From positions 1-17,563 of the forward strand of contig JAQSCR010000420.1 of NCBI GenBank assembly GCA_029945495.1: a stretch of 17,563 nt of DNA, read 5' to 3'. Within the stretch, counting starts at the first letter, position 1. Each line of letters opens with the position of its first letter. The notes below the pieces were generated by a model. It saw nothing but the letters and a program-made list of their open reading frames with translations, searched no databases and was not told the origin of the DNA. Below, piece by piece: positions 8,042-15,971 of the stretch. The stretch is from Pseudolabrys sp. (lineage in GTDB: Bacteria > Pseudomonadota > Alphaproteobacteria > Rhizobiales > Xanthobacteraceae). Both the position numbers and the translations under genes were made by a program.

Positions 8042-9136
8042 CTACGCCGTCACCATATTTGCGACTCCCTCGGCCAGCGACAGCGAACTGGTGAGCCCCG
8101 GCGATTCGATGCCGAACATCTGCATCAGCCCCGGCACACCATGCTGCGCCGGCGCATCGATGAGGAAATCCGCCGCAGGCTCGCCCGGCCCGGTCAACTT
8201 CGGCCGGATGCCGGCATAGTCCGGCGCCAGCGACGCGTCGGGCAGCGCCGGGAAGTAAGTGCGGATGCGTTCGTAGAACACGTCGGCGCGTTTGGGATCG
8301 ACCAGATAATACTCGCGGTCGGTCCATTCGACATCCGGACCGAAGCGCATGCGCCCGGCGAGATCCAGCGTTACATGCACGCCAAGACCGCCATGCACCG
8401 GCGCCGGATAGATCAGCCGCGAAAACGCCGGCCTGCCGGTGAAGCTGAAGTAGTTGCCTTTGGCGAGCACCAGCTTCGGCACCCGCGCGGCCGGATAATC
8501 TTCGATCGTCCGCGCCACGCGTTGCGCGCTCAAGCCCGCGCAGTTGACGATGGCGTCGAATTCAAACACGCCACCGTCCGCGCCGCCGAAGCTGACATGC
8601 CACTGGCCGGCCTTGCGCCTGGCGCCGGCGACCGGCGTATTGAAAGCGATCACGCCGCCGGCATCCTCAAGATCGCCGCGCAATGCCAGCATGTAAGCGT
8701 GCGCGTCGATAATGCCGGTTTCCGGCGAGCTGAGCGCGGCAGTGCAGAACAGGTGCGGCTCGAGCGCGCGCGCCGCCTGCGCCGTCATCATCGCCAGGCC
8801 TTCGACGTCGTTGATCTTGCCCTGCGCGGCGATCGCCTCGATCTTTTCGGTCTCGGTAGCGTCGGTGGCGACGATCAGCTTGCCGCATTGGCGATGCGGC
8901 ACGCCGTGCGAACCGCAGAACGCATAGAGCAGCCGCCGCCCAGCGACACAGTGCCGCGCCCGCAGCGATCCGGTCGGGTAATACATGCCGCCGTGAATGA
9001 CCTCGCTGTTGCGCGAGGAGATGCCGGTGCCGATGGCGTTCTCGGCCTCGGCGACGATGACGTCGTGGCCCCGGAGCGCGACGGCGCGCGCCACGGCAAG
9101 GCCAACGACACCGGCGCCAATAACCAATACCTGCAT
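8042..9136 (-). CDS. FAD-dependent oxidoreductase of the DAO family (L-2-hydroxyglutarate oxidase-like)
   Basis: This 364-residue flavoprotein opens with the Rossmann dinucleotide motif GAGVVG (residues 7-12), followed by the acidic residue of VAEAE that binds the FAD ribose. SRNSEVIHGGMYYP (41-54) matches the segment that holds the flavin-linked histidine region in L-2-hydroxyglutarate dehydrogenase/oxidase and relatives. The C-terminal stretch GIESPGLTSSLSLAEGVA closes the FAD site. The likely reaction is oxidation of a 2-hydroxyacid or amine, with electrons passed to oxygen or quinone. The substrate is not fixed by sequence. A longer start at 9193 exists, but its 19 extra residues are basic and unlike the family, so MQVLVIGAG at 9136 is preferred. 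The gene diverges from the lytic transglycosylase pair. Confidence 0.85.
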   Translation of the reverse strand: MQVLVIGAGVVGLAVARAVALRGHDVIVAEAENAIGTGISSRNSEVIHGGMYYPTGSLRARHCVAGRRLLYAFCGSHGVPHRQCGKLIVATDATETEKIEAIAAQGKINDVEGLAMMTAQAARALEPHLFCTAALSSPETGIIDAHAYMLALRGDLEDAGGVIAFNTPVAGARRKAGQWHVSFGGADGGVFEFDAIVNCAGLSAQRVARTIEDYPAARVPKLVLAKGNYFSFTGRPAFSRLIYPAPVHGGLGVHVTLDLAGRMRFGPDVEWTDREYYLVDPKRADVFYERIRTYFPALPDASLAPDYAGIRPKLTGPGEPAADFLIDAPAQHGVPGLMQMFGIESPGLTSSLSLAEGVANMVTA

Positions 9137-9339
9137 GCGAATTCGGTCTCGAGAAGCGGGCCGCCGCGGGACGATGGCCAAGGCGGATGGCATTAGAGGT
9201 AAACCGCCGTTGGCACAAGAAACCGCCTTAAAATTCGCTCTTAACGCAGATCGGCGATCGGCCTTGACCTTTAGCGGCTATTGGGAAGATTGGGCCCCTT
9301 GTTCTATCCTTTGGACTTCCCCAACAGGCGGCGAAAACG
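9137..9339. promoter_or_regulatory. Divergent intergenic region, probable promoters for both flanks
   Basis: About 200 bases separate the oppositely oriented flavoprotein and transglycosylase genes and must hold both promoters. The sequence is more A/T-rich than its flanks from about 9225. TTGACC at 9264-9269 is a fair -35 box for the rightward genes, with only a poor -10 (AGATTG, 9287-9292) 17 bases on. A purine-rich AGGCGG (9326-9331) precedes the ATG at 9340. No operator is recognised. Confidence 0.3.
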
Positions 9340-10560
9340 ATGCGCAAAATTGCCCTTATATTGGCGGCCGGGCTGCTCGGCGCCACTTTCACGGCCGGCC
9401 TGTCAGGCGCGGCTGCCGCCGCCCCGCGCTGCCAGAACACCGCCAATTTCGACCACTGGCTGGCGCAATTCAAAAAAGACGCGCTGGCCCAGGGCATTTC
9501 GCCCAAAGTGCTGGCCGCGGCGGCGCCCGAATTAACCTTCGACGAATCGGTGATCAAGCGCGATTCCGGCCAGGGCGTGTTCCAGCGCACCTTCCTCGAC
9601 TTCGCCAAGCGCCTGCTCGCCGGCGCCCGCATCCCGAACGGCATCGCCAAGATGAAAGAGCATCAGGCGCTGTTTGCCCGCATCGAGAAGACCTATGGCG
9701 TGCCGCCCGAAGTCATCACCGCGGTCTGGGGCCTGGAAAGCGATTACGGCGCGCTGTTCGGCAAGTTCAAGATTCTGCCGTCGCTCACCACATTGGCCTA
9801 TGACTGCCGGCGCGGCGACCATTTTCGTCCCGAGCTGATCGACGCATTGCGTATCATCCAGCGCGGCGACCAGCGCCTCGATGAGATGAACGGCAACTGG
9901 GCCGGCGAATTCGGCGGCATGCAGTTCACGCCGACCAACTATATAAAGTACGGTGTCGACTTCGACGGCGACGGCCGCCGCGATCTGATCAAGAGTACGC
10001 CCGACACGCTCGCTTCCGCCGCCAATTATCTCAAGAGCATCGGCTGGCGCCGCGGCGAACCCTGGCTGCAGGAAGTCACCGTGCCGGCCAACATGCCGTG
10101 GCAGGAAGCTGATCTCGACATCCAGCATCCGCGCTCGCAATGGATCTCTTGGGGCGTCAAGGCTTCGCATGGCTCGCTACCGAAGGACACCATGCCGGCC
10201 GCGCTGATCCTGCCGATGGGGCGGCTCGGGCCGGCCTTCCTCGCCTATCCGAACTTCAAGGTCTTCATCGACTGGAATTCGGCTTACGTCTATTCGACCA
10301 CGGTCGCTTATTTCGCCACCCGGCTCGGCGGCGCGCCGCCGGTCAGCGAAGAAGGCGCGCCCAAGGTGCAACTGCTGACCACCGAACAGATGATGGAGCT
10401 GCAGCGCCTGCTGCAGAAGCGCGGCCACGACGTCGGCGAGATCGACGGCCGGCTCGGCTCCGGCACGCGCAAGGCGGTGCGCAAGGAGCAGGTGAAATAC
10501 AAATTACCGGCCGACTCGTGGCCGACCACCGAGTTGATCGCAAAGATGCAGGGGCGCTAA
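9340..10560 (+). CDS. Lytic murein transglycosylase, MltB type, with peptidoglycan-binding domain (copy 1)
   Basis: This 406-residue exported enzyme should cleave the MurNAc-GlcNAc bond of peptidoglycan to give 1,6-anhydro ends. It has a signal peptide (residues 1 to about 28, AAAAA before PRCQ), then the MltB/SLT_2 catalytic domain (about 33-335) with the glutamate in WGLESDYG (E133). GEFGGMQFTPTNY (189-201) is the conserved substrate groove. DFDGDGRRD (207-215) corresponds to the EF-hand-like metal loop known from E. coli Slt35/MltB and is richer in acidic ligands. A PG_binding_1 domain follows (about 345-400; GEIDGRLGSGTR). There is no lipobox cysteine, so the protein is soluble or loosely bound, unlike E. 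coli MltB. A second copy follows 38 bases downstream, likely in the same transcript. Confidence 0.95.
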   Translation: MRKIALILAAGLLGATFTAGLSGAAAAAPRCQNTANFDHWLAQFKKDALAQGISPKVLAAAAPELTFDESVIKRDSGQGVFQRTFLDFAKRLLAGARIPNGIAKMKEHQALFARIEKTYGVPPEVITAVWGLESDYGALFGKFKILPSLTTLAYDCRRGDHFRPELIDALRIIQRGDQRLDEMNGNWAGEFGGMQFTPTNYIKYGVDFDGDGRRDLIKSTPDTLASAANYLKSIGWRRGEPWLQEVTVPANMPWQEADLDIQHPRSQWISWGVKASHGSLPKDTMPAALILPMGRLGPAFLAYPNFKVFIDWNSAYVYSTTVAYFATRLGGAPPVSEEGAPKVQLLTTEQMMELQRLLQKRGHDVGEIDGRLGSGTRKAVRKEQVKYKLPADSWPTTELIAKMQGR

Positions 10561-10598
10561 ATCTTCCGCCACCCGTTAAGAATGAAAGCGACCCGACG

Positions 10599-11819
10599 AT
10601 GCGAATGACAAAGCTAAAGTTCGCGGCGGTCGCCTTCACTGTCATCTTGGCCACCCCCGCCCTCGCCGCGCATTGCCGCAACACCGGCAGCTACGAGAAG
10701 TGGCTCGAGGCGTTCAAGAAGGACGCCATCGCCCAGGGCATCTCGCGCGCGGTGATCGATGCCGCCGCGCCGTCGATGACGTTCGACGCGAGCATTATCA
10801 AGCGCGACCACGGCCAGGCGGTATTCTCGCAGACCTTCCTGCAATTCTCCGACCGCATGACCGGCGGCGGCCGCATCCCGAACGGCCAGGCCAAAATCCG
10901 CCAGCACGCCAGCATCTTCGCCCGGATCGGCAAGCAATACGGCGTGCCGGCGCCGGTGCTGGTCGCGTTCTGGGGACTGGAAAGCGATTTCGGCGCCGAC
11001 TTCGGCAAGTACAAAATTCTCAGCGCCAACGCGACCTTGGCTTACGACTGCCGCCGCTCCGATTTCTTCCGTGCGCAACTGCTCGACACCTTGCGCATCA
11101 TCCAGCGCGGCGACCAGCGCGTCGACGACCTGATCGGCGATTGGGCCGGCGAATTCGGCGGCATGCAGTTTACCGCCTCCGATTATCTCAAGAACGCCGT
11201 CGACTTCGACGGCGACGGCCGCCGCGATCTGATCCGCAGCATTCCCGACACTCTTGCTTCTGCCGCCAACTTCCTCACCAGTCTGGGCTGGCAGCGCGGC
11301 CAGCCCTGGCTGCAGGAAGTCACCGTGCCCAAAGACATGCCGTGGCAGGAAGCCGACAACACCATTCAGCATCCGGTGTCGCAATGGGTGAAGTGGGGCG
11401 TGCGGCCCGCGCATGGCGCGCTCGCCGCCGGCGATCTCCCCGCTTCGCTGATCCTGCCGATGGGGCGGCTCGGTCCGGCGTTTCTCGCCTATCCGAACTT
11501 CAAGGCGTTCCTCGGCTGGAATTCGGCTTACGTCTATTCGACCACGGTCGCCTATTACGCCACCCGCATCGCCGGCGCGCCGGTGGTCAATCACGCCGGC
11601 GCCAGGGATGTCGTGGTGCTGACGGCGCAACAGGTCATGGAGTTGCAAAGGCTGCTGACCAAAGCCGGCGATGACGGCGTCGGCGAGATCGACGGCAAGA
11701 TCGGCTCCGGCACGCGGACCGCGATCAAGAAGGCGCAGATCAAGCTCGGCCTGCCGGCGGATTCCTATCCGACGCCCGAACTGATCGCACGTCTGCAGGG
11801 CGCTTCGCCGCAGCGCTGA
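10599..11819 (+). CDS. Lytic murein transglycosylase, MltB type, with peptidoglycan-binding domain (copy 2)
   Basis: This is a tandem paralogue of the preceding gene with the same length, 406 residues, and the same order: signal peptide (1 to about 24, ending ALAA), catalytic domain, PG_binding_1 domain. The key residues are kept: WGLESDFG (E128), GEFGGMQFTASDY (185-196), the metal loop DFDGDGRRD (202-210) and GEIDGKIGSGTR in the C-terminal domain. By eye about three in five residues match copy 1. The start at 10599 begins at the signal peptide; the frame stays open upstream to 10140, but that part overlaps copy 1 and is not protein-like. The copies differ in the loop after WGLES and in surface charge, so they may prefer different wall sites. 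No clear terminator follows; a weak GCCGCA/TGCGGC hairpin lies at 11828-11851. Confidence 0.94.
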   Translation: MRMTKLKFAAVAFTVILATPALAAHCRNTGSYEKWLEAFKKDAIAQGISRAVIDAAAPSMTFDASIIKRDHGQAVFSQTFLQFSDRMTGGGRIPNGQAKIRQHASIFARIGKQYGVPAPVLVAFWGLESDFGADFGKYKILSANATLAYDCRRSDFFRAQLLDTLRIIQRGDQRVDDLIGDWAGEFGGMQFTASDYLKNAVDFDGDGRRDLIRSIPDTLASAANFLTSLGWQRGQPWLQEVTVPKDMPWQEADNTIQHPVSQWVKWGVRPAHGALAAGDLPASLILPMGRLGPAFLAYPNFKAFLGWNSAYVYSTTVAYYATRIAGAPVVNHAGARDVVVLTAQQVMELQRLLTKAGDDGVGEIDGKIGSGTRTAIKKAQIKLGLPADSYPTPELIARLQGASPQR

Positions 11820-11879
11820 GACGCTGTGCCGCACGTCATATATTTTGCGGCGCGGTATTATTTTAGCCGAATTATGACT

Positions 11880-11905
11880 GAACGTTCATCGGCGTTCACG
11901 AACGC
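11880..11905. promoter_or_regulatory. Inverted repeats upstream of the LTXXQ gene, possible operator
   Basis: The 178-base gap before the LTXXQ gene contains a markedly A/T-rich stretch (about 11836-11880, with TATTAT at 11856-11861). Two adjacent palindromes follow: GAACGTTC (11880-11887) and GCGTTC-AC-GAACGC (11892-11905). CGTTCA recurs 10 bases apart, one helical turn. This is the layout of a regulator-binding site, but no known regulator is recognised and the link to expression is inference. Confidence 0.3.
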
Positions 11906-11997
11906 ATGATTGCCGTCCCTTGATCGGCAGGAATCCGGCCACACACCCGTTCAATGAATATGGGAACTTTATTCACGCGACGGAGTCGGTGTTTGTC

Positions 11998-13836
11998 ATG
12001 ACAAAACAATTTGCACGTCTGAGCATGCTCACTTTGTTGCTCGCTGTGACCATGCCGGTTTACGCGGGCGCACAGACCCCCGCTGAAATCGAAGCCGCCA
12101 AGAAGAAAGCCGCCCCAGCCGCACGGCCGGCACCGGCAGCACGTCCAGCGCCGGCAGCACGTCCGGCGCCGCCTCCGGCCGCGCGCGTCGCACCACCGCG
12201 CCCGCAGCCACCTGCCGCGCGCGTCGCGCCGCCGCGCCCGCAAGCACCCGCCGCGCGGGTCGCGCCGCCAGCCTCCCAAGCGCCGGCCGCACGCATCCCG
12301 CAGCGTCCGGAGCGCCAGCGCACCGTCGAGCAGCCGCGTTCGCCTAGGGCTCCCACCGTCAACCGCACGCAACGCAATGCGACGCCGCAGCCGGCGGCGC
12401 CGAGTGCCGTGCAACGCTCGGCCGCGCCGAATACTTCAGCTGCTGCGGCGGCTCCCGCTACCGTCTCACCCACGGTCACCCGCCAACAGCAGCGCCAGGA
12501 ACGTTTGCTGCAGCGGCGTGAAGACCGCGCCCTGCGCGCGCTGCCGCCGCAGCAACGCGCCGTCCGCCGTCAGGAAATCCAGCGTGGCCGCGAGCAGCGC
12601 GCCGTCCAGCGCCAAGGTGCGCCCCAAGGCGTGCAGCCAAACGCCCGCGTCGGCATACAGGCACAACCCAACGCGCTTGCCGCACCGAACGCACCGAACG
12701 CGCGCGTCAATGCGCTGGCTACCGCCCGCGTCAATCGCGGCCCGCGCCGCAATGGCCAGGCCCGCATCACACCGCAAGCCGCGCGGCAGGGCCGCTTCGC
12801 CGCAGCCTTCGCCGCGTCACCGCAAGCCGCCAACGCGCGGGCTGCCCGCGCCGTTGCGCGCGCCGGTCACGTCGCACCGCGCCGCGCCTGGCGAGGCGGC
12901 CATCGCGCCGGATTCGTCGCGTGGTTCGGCCCGGTGTTCTATCCGTATGCCTATTCCGACATCTTCGATTACGCCTTCTGGCCGCGCGGCTACGACGACG
13001 ACTATTGGTACGTCGCCTATGACGATTTCTTCGACGGCGTATTCTTCGGCGAAGTCGGCCAGCCGGAGGAATATGTCGACGTGATCGAAGGTGCACCGCG
13101 AGTCGCGCCGCCGACCTACAAGGCCGTGCAGGATGTCTGCAAACAGCCCGGCAGCGGCATCACTGCCTGGCCGACAGCGGAGATCGAAAGCAAGGTCGGC
13201 CTCAATCGCGACCAGATTCAGTTGCTTGGCGACGTCAAAACCGCCGGCGCCAAGGCAGCTTCGGTGTTCAGGGCGACCTGCCCGTCCGGGAATGCGTTCC
13301 CGCTAACGCCGACGGGACGGCTAGCCTCGATGACGGCGCGGCTCGATGCCACGCTCGAGGCCGTGCAGACGGTGCGGCCGGCGCTTGAGACGTTCTACGG
13401 CTCGCTTAATGACGAGCAGAAAGAGCGCTTCAATGAAATCGGCCCGGCCAAGACCACAACCAGTCCGGAAGCGCAGGCCGCGTTGCCGGATGACGCCAAG
13501 AAGTGCGGCGAAGCCAAGCCCGGCCTGACCAATCTGCCGATCGAGCAGATCGACGACGCGCTCAAGCCGAATGACGCACAGCAGGCCGAGCTCGACAGAT
13601 TGGGCGAGGCCACCGTCAAGGCGGTCGGCATTCTGCAAGGCGCCTGCCCGAGCGAGACGCCGCTGACGCCGCCCGGCCGGCTGCAGGCGATCGAAACGCG
13701 GCTAACGGCGATGATCGACGCGGCGCGCACGGTGAAGCCGGCGCTCGACGGCTTCTATGCTTCACTCAACGCCGAGCAGAAAGCGCGTTTCAACCGTCTC
13801 GGCCGCGAACTGGCACAGACATCGGCGAACCAATAA
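11998..13836 (+). CDS. Secreted Pro/Ala/Arg-rich protein with two LTXXQ-like (Spy/CpxP-type) repeats
   Basis: This 612-residue exported protein starts with a signal peptide (residues 1 to about 25, cut near YAGAQ). Next come a Pro/Ala/Arg repeat region (about 38-110) and a strongly basic Arg/Gln/Ala/Asn stretch (160-300). An aromatic and acidic patch follows (309-362; YDDDYWYVAYDD). The C-terminus holds two related repeats of about 100 residues (381-482 and 503-602). Each runs Cys, then PLTP.GRL or similar, then V.PALE.FY.SLN.EQK.RFN..G. Their LN.EQK.RF ends match the LTXXQ motif family that includes the periplasmic chaperones Spy and CpxP. The function is unknown; a periplasmic stress or envelope role is inferred. 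The ATG at 11998 is chosen because it begins the signal peptide; the in-frame start at 11920 adds 26 unlikely residues. A strong terminator follows. Confidence 0.85.
   Translation: MTKQFARLSMLTLLLAVTMPVYAGAQTPAEIEAAKKKAAPAARPAPAARPAPAARPAPPPAARVAPPRPQPPAARVAPPRPQAPAARVAPPASQAPAARIPQRPERQRTVEQPRSPRAPTVNRTQRNATPQPAAPSAVQRSAAPNTSAAAAAPATVSPTVTRQQQRQERLLQRREDRALRALPPQQRAVRRQEIQRGREQRAVQRQGAPQGVQPNARVGIQAQPNALAAPNAPNARVNALATARVNRGPRRNGQARITPQAARQGRFAAAFAASPQAANARAARAVARAGHVAPRRAWRGGHRAGFVAWFGPVFYPYAYSDIFDYAFWPRGYDDDYWYVAYDDFFDGVFFGEVGQPEEYVDVIEGAPRVAPPTYKAVQDVCKQPGSGITAWPTAEIESKVGLNRDQIQLLGDVKTAGAKAASVFRATCPSGNAFPLTPTGRLASMTARLDATLEAVQTVRPALETFYGSLNDEQKERFNEIGPAKTTTSPEAQAALPDDAKKCGEAKPGLTNLPIEQIDDALKPNDAQQAELDRLGEATVKAVGILQGACPSETPLTPPGRLQAIETRLTAMIDAARTVKPALDGFYASLNAEQKARFNRLGRELAQTSANQ
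12115..12315 (+). repeat. Tandem coding repeats in the LTXXQ gene
   Basis: Three 18-base units encoding PAARPA (12115-12168) are followed by four degrading 36-base units (12172-12315). The latter encode PPAARVAPPRPQ twice, then APAARVAPPASQ, then APAARIPQRPER. The last units diverge most. Such tracts change copy number by slippage and form extended, flexible polypeptide. Confidence 0.85.
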
Positions 13837-13855
13837 GCATCGCGCATCGAAGCGG

Positions 13856-13885
13856 AAAGGGCGGCCCTCATCGGCCGCCCTTTTT
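13856..13885 (+). terminator. Rho-independent terminator after the LTXXQ gene
   Basis: GGGCGGCC (13859-13866) pairs perfectly with GGCCGCCC (13873-13880) across a 6-base loop. The stem is extended by AAA before and TTT after, and a run of five T follows (13881-13885). It lies 20 bases past the stop codon and separates this gene from the epimerase operon. Confidence 0.93.
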
Positions 13886-13959
13886 CTTTGCGAGACAGAA
13901 CAATCGGGCTGAGGCACTATATTGCGACGCTCGCTGCGGCAGAATTCACGGAGACGACG

Positions 13960-14961
13960 ATGGCCCGCCACACCTTCTTTTGTGTCGACGCTCACACCTG
14001 CGGCAATCCGGTGCGCGTCGTCGCCGGCGGCGCCCCGTTGCTGCCGCATGTGCCGATGATCGAGAAGCGGGAAATATTCGTTCGCGACCATGACTGGGTG
14101 CGGCGCGCGCTGATGTTCGAGCCGCGCGGCCATGACGTGATGTCCGGCTCGATCCTCTACCCGTCGACGCGCGAGGATTGCGATGTCGGCGTGCTGTTCA
14201 TCGAGGTCAGCGGCTGTCTGCCGATGTGCGGCCATGGCACCATCGGCACCGTCACCGTGGCGATCGAGGAAGGCCTGGTGGTGCCGAAGACGCCCGGCAA
14301 GCTCGCCATCGAGGCGCCCGCCGGCCGCGTCGCCATCGAATATGTGCAGAACGGCCGCTACGTCGAGCAGGTCCGCCTGTTCAATATCGCGAGCTACCTG
14401 CATGCCGCCGATGTCGAGATCGAGGTGCCGGGACTAGGCGCGCTCAAGATCGATGTCGCCTATGGCGGCAATTACTATGCGATCATCGAGCCGCAGGCGA
14501 ACTGGCGCGGGTTAGACGGCATGCCGGTGAGCGAAATACAAAGGCTGAGCCCGATCGTCCGCCGCGCCGCCGAAGAAAAACTCGGGCCGGTCCACCCGGA
14601 CGACCAGCGCATCCGCGGCGTCAGCCACGTGATGTGGTGCGACAGACCGCGCAATCCCCGCGCCCATGCGCGCAACGCGGTGTTCTACGGCGACAAGGCG
14701 ATCGACCGCTCGCCCTGCGGCACCGGCTCGTCGGCGCGGGTCGCGCAACTCGCCGCCAAGGACAGGCTCAAGGTTGGCGAGGACTTCGTCCACGAAAGCA
14801 TCATCGGCACCATGTTCGATTGCCGCGTCGAGTCGGAAACGACGGTCGGCAATTACAAAGCGATCAAGCCGAGCGTCGCCGGCTGGGCGCAGGTGATTGG
14901 CCACAACACGATCTTCGTCGACGATCGCGATCCGCTGGCGCACGGCTTTCAGGTGGCTTAA
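13960..14961 (+). CDS. Proline racemase-family protein, probable 4-hydroxyproline 2-epimerase
   Basis: This 333-residue cytoplasmic enzyme has the family's two catalytic cysteines: C90 in the motif MCGHGT and C253 in DRSPCGTG. Both are needed for the two-base proton exchange of racemases and epimerases; the related trans-3-hydroxyproline dehydratases lack the second cysteine, so dehydration is disfavoured. The family interconverts trans-4-hydroxy-L-proline and cis-4-hydroxy-D-proline, or L- and D-proline. The N-terminus (FFCVDAHTCGNPVRVV) fits the hydroxyproline epimerase branch. The start at 13960 follows GGAG (13950-13953) and begins at the conserved region; an in-frame start at 13888 would sit against the terminator. 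No hydroxyproline oxidase, deaminase or dehydrogenase lies beside it, so the physiological substrate is open. It heads a three-gene operon. Confidence 0.88.
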   Translation: MARHTFFCVDAHTCGNPVRVVAGGAPLLPHVPMIEKREIFVRDHDWVRRALMFEPRGHDVMSGSILYPSTREDCDVGVLFIEVSGCLPMCGHGTIGTVTVAIEEGLVVPKTPGKLAIEAPAGRVAIEYVQNGRYVEQVRLFNIASYLHAADVEIEVPGLGALKIDVAYGGNYYAIIEPQANWRGLDGMPVSEIQRLSPIVRRAAEEKLGPVHPDDQRIRGVSHVMWCDRPRNPRAHARNAVFYGDKAIDRSPCGTGSSARVAQLAAKDRLKVGEDFVHESIIGTMFDCRVESETTVGNYKAIKPSVAGWAQVIGHNTIFVDDRDPLAHGFQVA

Positions 14962-14991
14962 TCCATACGCCGAAGAAAACAGGAAACCTCG

Positions 14992-15963
14992 ATGTCAGCA
15001 ACGTCTTCCGCTGCCCCGCTAACCGTCCGAGCCTCCATTGGCGAGTTGGACGCCGACTCGGTCGCCTTCATGGCTCTGCAGCCGAAGCCACCGGCAGTGC
15101 CGCCGACGCCGGAGATTGCGCGCGAGGCAATGCGGCGCATGCGCCCGGTCAACCAGCCGGACCTGCCGCATGTCGCCATGATCCGCGAATATCAGGCGCC
15201 GGGTCCCGGCGGGCCGATCCCACTGCGCTATTATCGTGGCGTCGGCACCGCCACCAATGAGGCGCTGCCGGTGCAGGTCTATTTCCATGGCGGCGGCTGG
15301 GTGATCGGCGATCTCGACAGCCATGACTGGACCTGCCGCGCCGTCGCCAATGCCGCCAAATGCGCGGTGGTGAATGTCGATTATCGGCTGGCGCCGGAGC
15401 ACCGCTTTCCGGCCGCCTATGACGACGCGCTTGCCGCCGTCAAATGGGTCGCCGCCAATGCAAAGCTCCTGAACATCGATCCGGCGCGCATCTCGGTCGG
15501 CGGCGACAGCGCTGGCGGCAATCTCGCGGCGGCCGCGGCGATCGGCTTGCGCGACGAAGGCGCCATCAAGCTGCGCGCGCAGATTCTCACTTATCCGATC
15601 GTCGATCTCACCTGGCGCTACGACGAGCGTTTCAGCGAAGGCGTGGCGCTGACCAGTGGCGGCATGCGCGCCTTCATCGACGCCTACGCGCCGCTGCCCG
15701 AACAACGGCGCGACTGGCGCGGCTCGCCGATGTTCACGCCCAGCCTCAAAGGCCTGCCGCCGGCGCTGGTGATCCTCGCCGGATTCGACCCGCTCTATGA
15801 CGAAGGCGAGGCCTATGCCGCGCGCCTCAAGCAGGAAGGCGTCGCCGTCACCGTGACGCGCTATCCCGGTCAGATGCACGGCTTCGCGTCGCGCCCTAAG
15901 CTTTTGCCGAAGGCTTACGACGCCATTGCCGACATGGCGGCGGCCCTCACCGCGCATCAATAG
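14992..15963 (+). CDS. Alpha/beta hydrolase, HSL-type carboxylesterase
   Basis: This 323-residue hydrolase of the hormone-sensitive-lipase family (bacterial family IV esterases) has the oxyanion motif HGGGW (residues 99-103) and the nucleophile S173 in GDSAGG. The acid is D266 in FDPLYD and the base is H296 in MHGF. YRLAPEHRFPAAYDD (131-145) is also family-typical. An N-terminal cap region (about 1-75) precedes the fold. No signal peptide is seen, so it acts in the cytoplasm on short-chain esters or perhaps amides; the true substrate is unknown. AGGAAA (14981-14986) is a good ribosome site for the ATG at 14992. The gene lies 30 bases after the epimerase and 8 bases before the DUF1989 gene, so it is the middle of the operon. 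Confidence 0.93.
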   Translation: MSATSSAAPLTVRASIGELDADSVAFMALQPKPPAVPPTPEIAREAMRRMRPVNQPDLPHVAMIREYQAPGPGGPIPLRYYRGVGTATNEALPVQVYFHGGGWVIGDLDSHDWTCRAVANAAKCAVVNVDYRLAPEHRFPAAYDDALAAVKWVAANAKLLNIDPARISVGGDSAGGNLAAAAAIGLRDEGAIKLRAQILTYPIVDLTWRYDERFSEGVALTSGGMRAFIDAYAPLPEQRRDWRGSPMFTPSLKGLPPALVILAGFDPLYDEGEAYAARLKQEGVAVTVTRYPGQMHGFASRPKLLPKAYDAIADMAAALTAHQ

Positions 15964-15966
15964 GAG
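15962..15966 (+). promoter_or_regulatory. Shine-Dalgarno that fixes a GTG start and overlaps the upstream stop
   Basis: AGGAG begins inside the hydrolase stop codon (TAG, 15961-15963) and sits 5 bases before GTG at 15972. It supports the non-ATG start of the DUF1989 gene and suggests translational coupling with the hydrolase. Confidence 0.8.
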
Positions 15967-15971
15967 CCAGC

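Noticed and set aside
9137..9193. Longer start of the flavoprotein gene
   Set aside because: The 19 extra residues are basic and precede the beta strand that normally begins the FAD-binding fold; MQVLVIGAG is the expected N-terminus.
10140..10598. Upstream in-frame extension of the second transglycosylase (would give 559 residues)
   Set aside because: It overlaps copy 1 in another frame, and a proper signal peptide begins at 10599, giving the same length as copy 1.
10614..11834. 406-residue minus-strand frame opposite the second transglycosylase
   Set aside because: The same frame is open opposite copy 1 as well, so it mirrors codon bias of the real genes; it has no signal, motif or ribosome site of its own.
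11828..11866. GCCGCA/TGCGGC hairpin after the second transglycosylase as a terminator
   Set aside because: The stem is only 6 pairs with a 12-base loop and is not followed directly by a T run.
11963..11994. GGAAC near the LTXXQ gene start as an EcfG general-stress promoter
   Set aside because: No CGTT lies 16-17 bases downstream, and the site would be too close to the start codon.
12115..12315. CRISPR-like regular repeat
   Set aside because: The units are contiguous, in-frame coding repeats with no spacers and no cas genes nearby.
12029..12479. Minus-strand Arg/Ala/Gly-rich frames opposite the LTXXQ gene
   Set aside because: They are the reverse reading of Pro/Ala/Arg tandem repeats and show only low-complexity sequence.
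13918..13923. TATATT as a -10 box for the epimerase operon
   Set aside because: The hexamer and distance to the ATG are plausible, but no -35 box is found at the right spacing, so it is not called.
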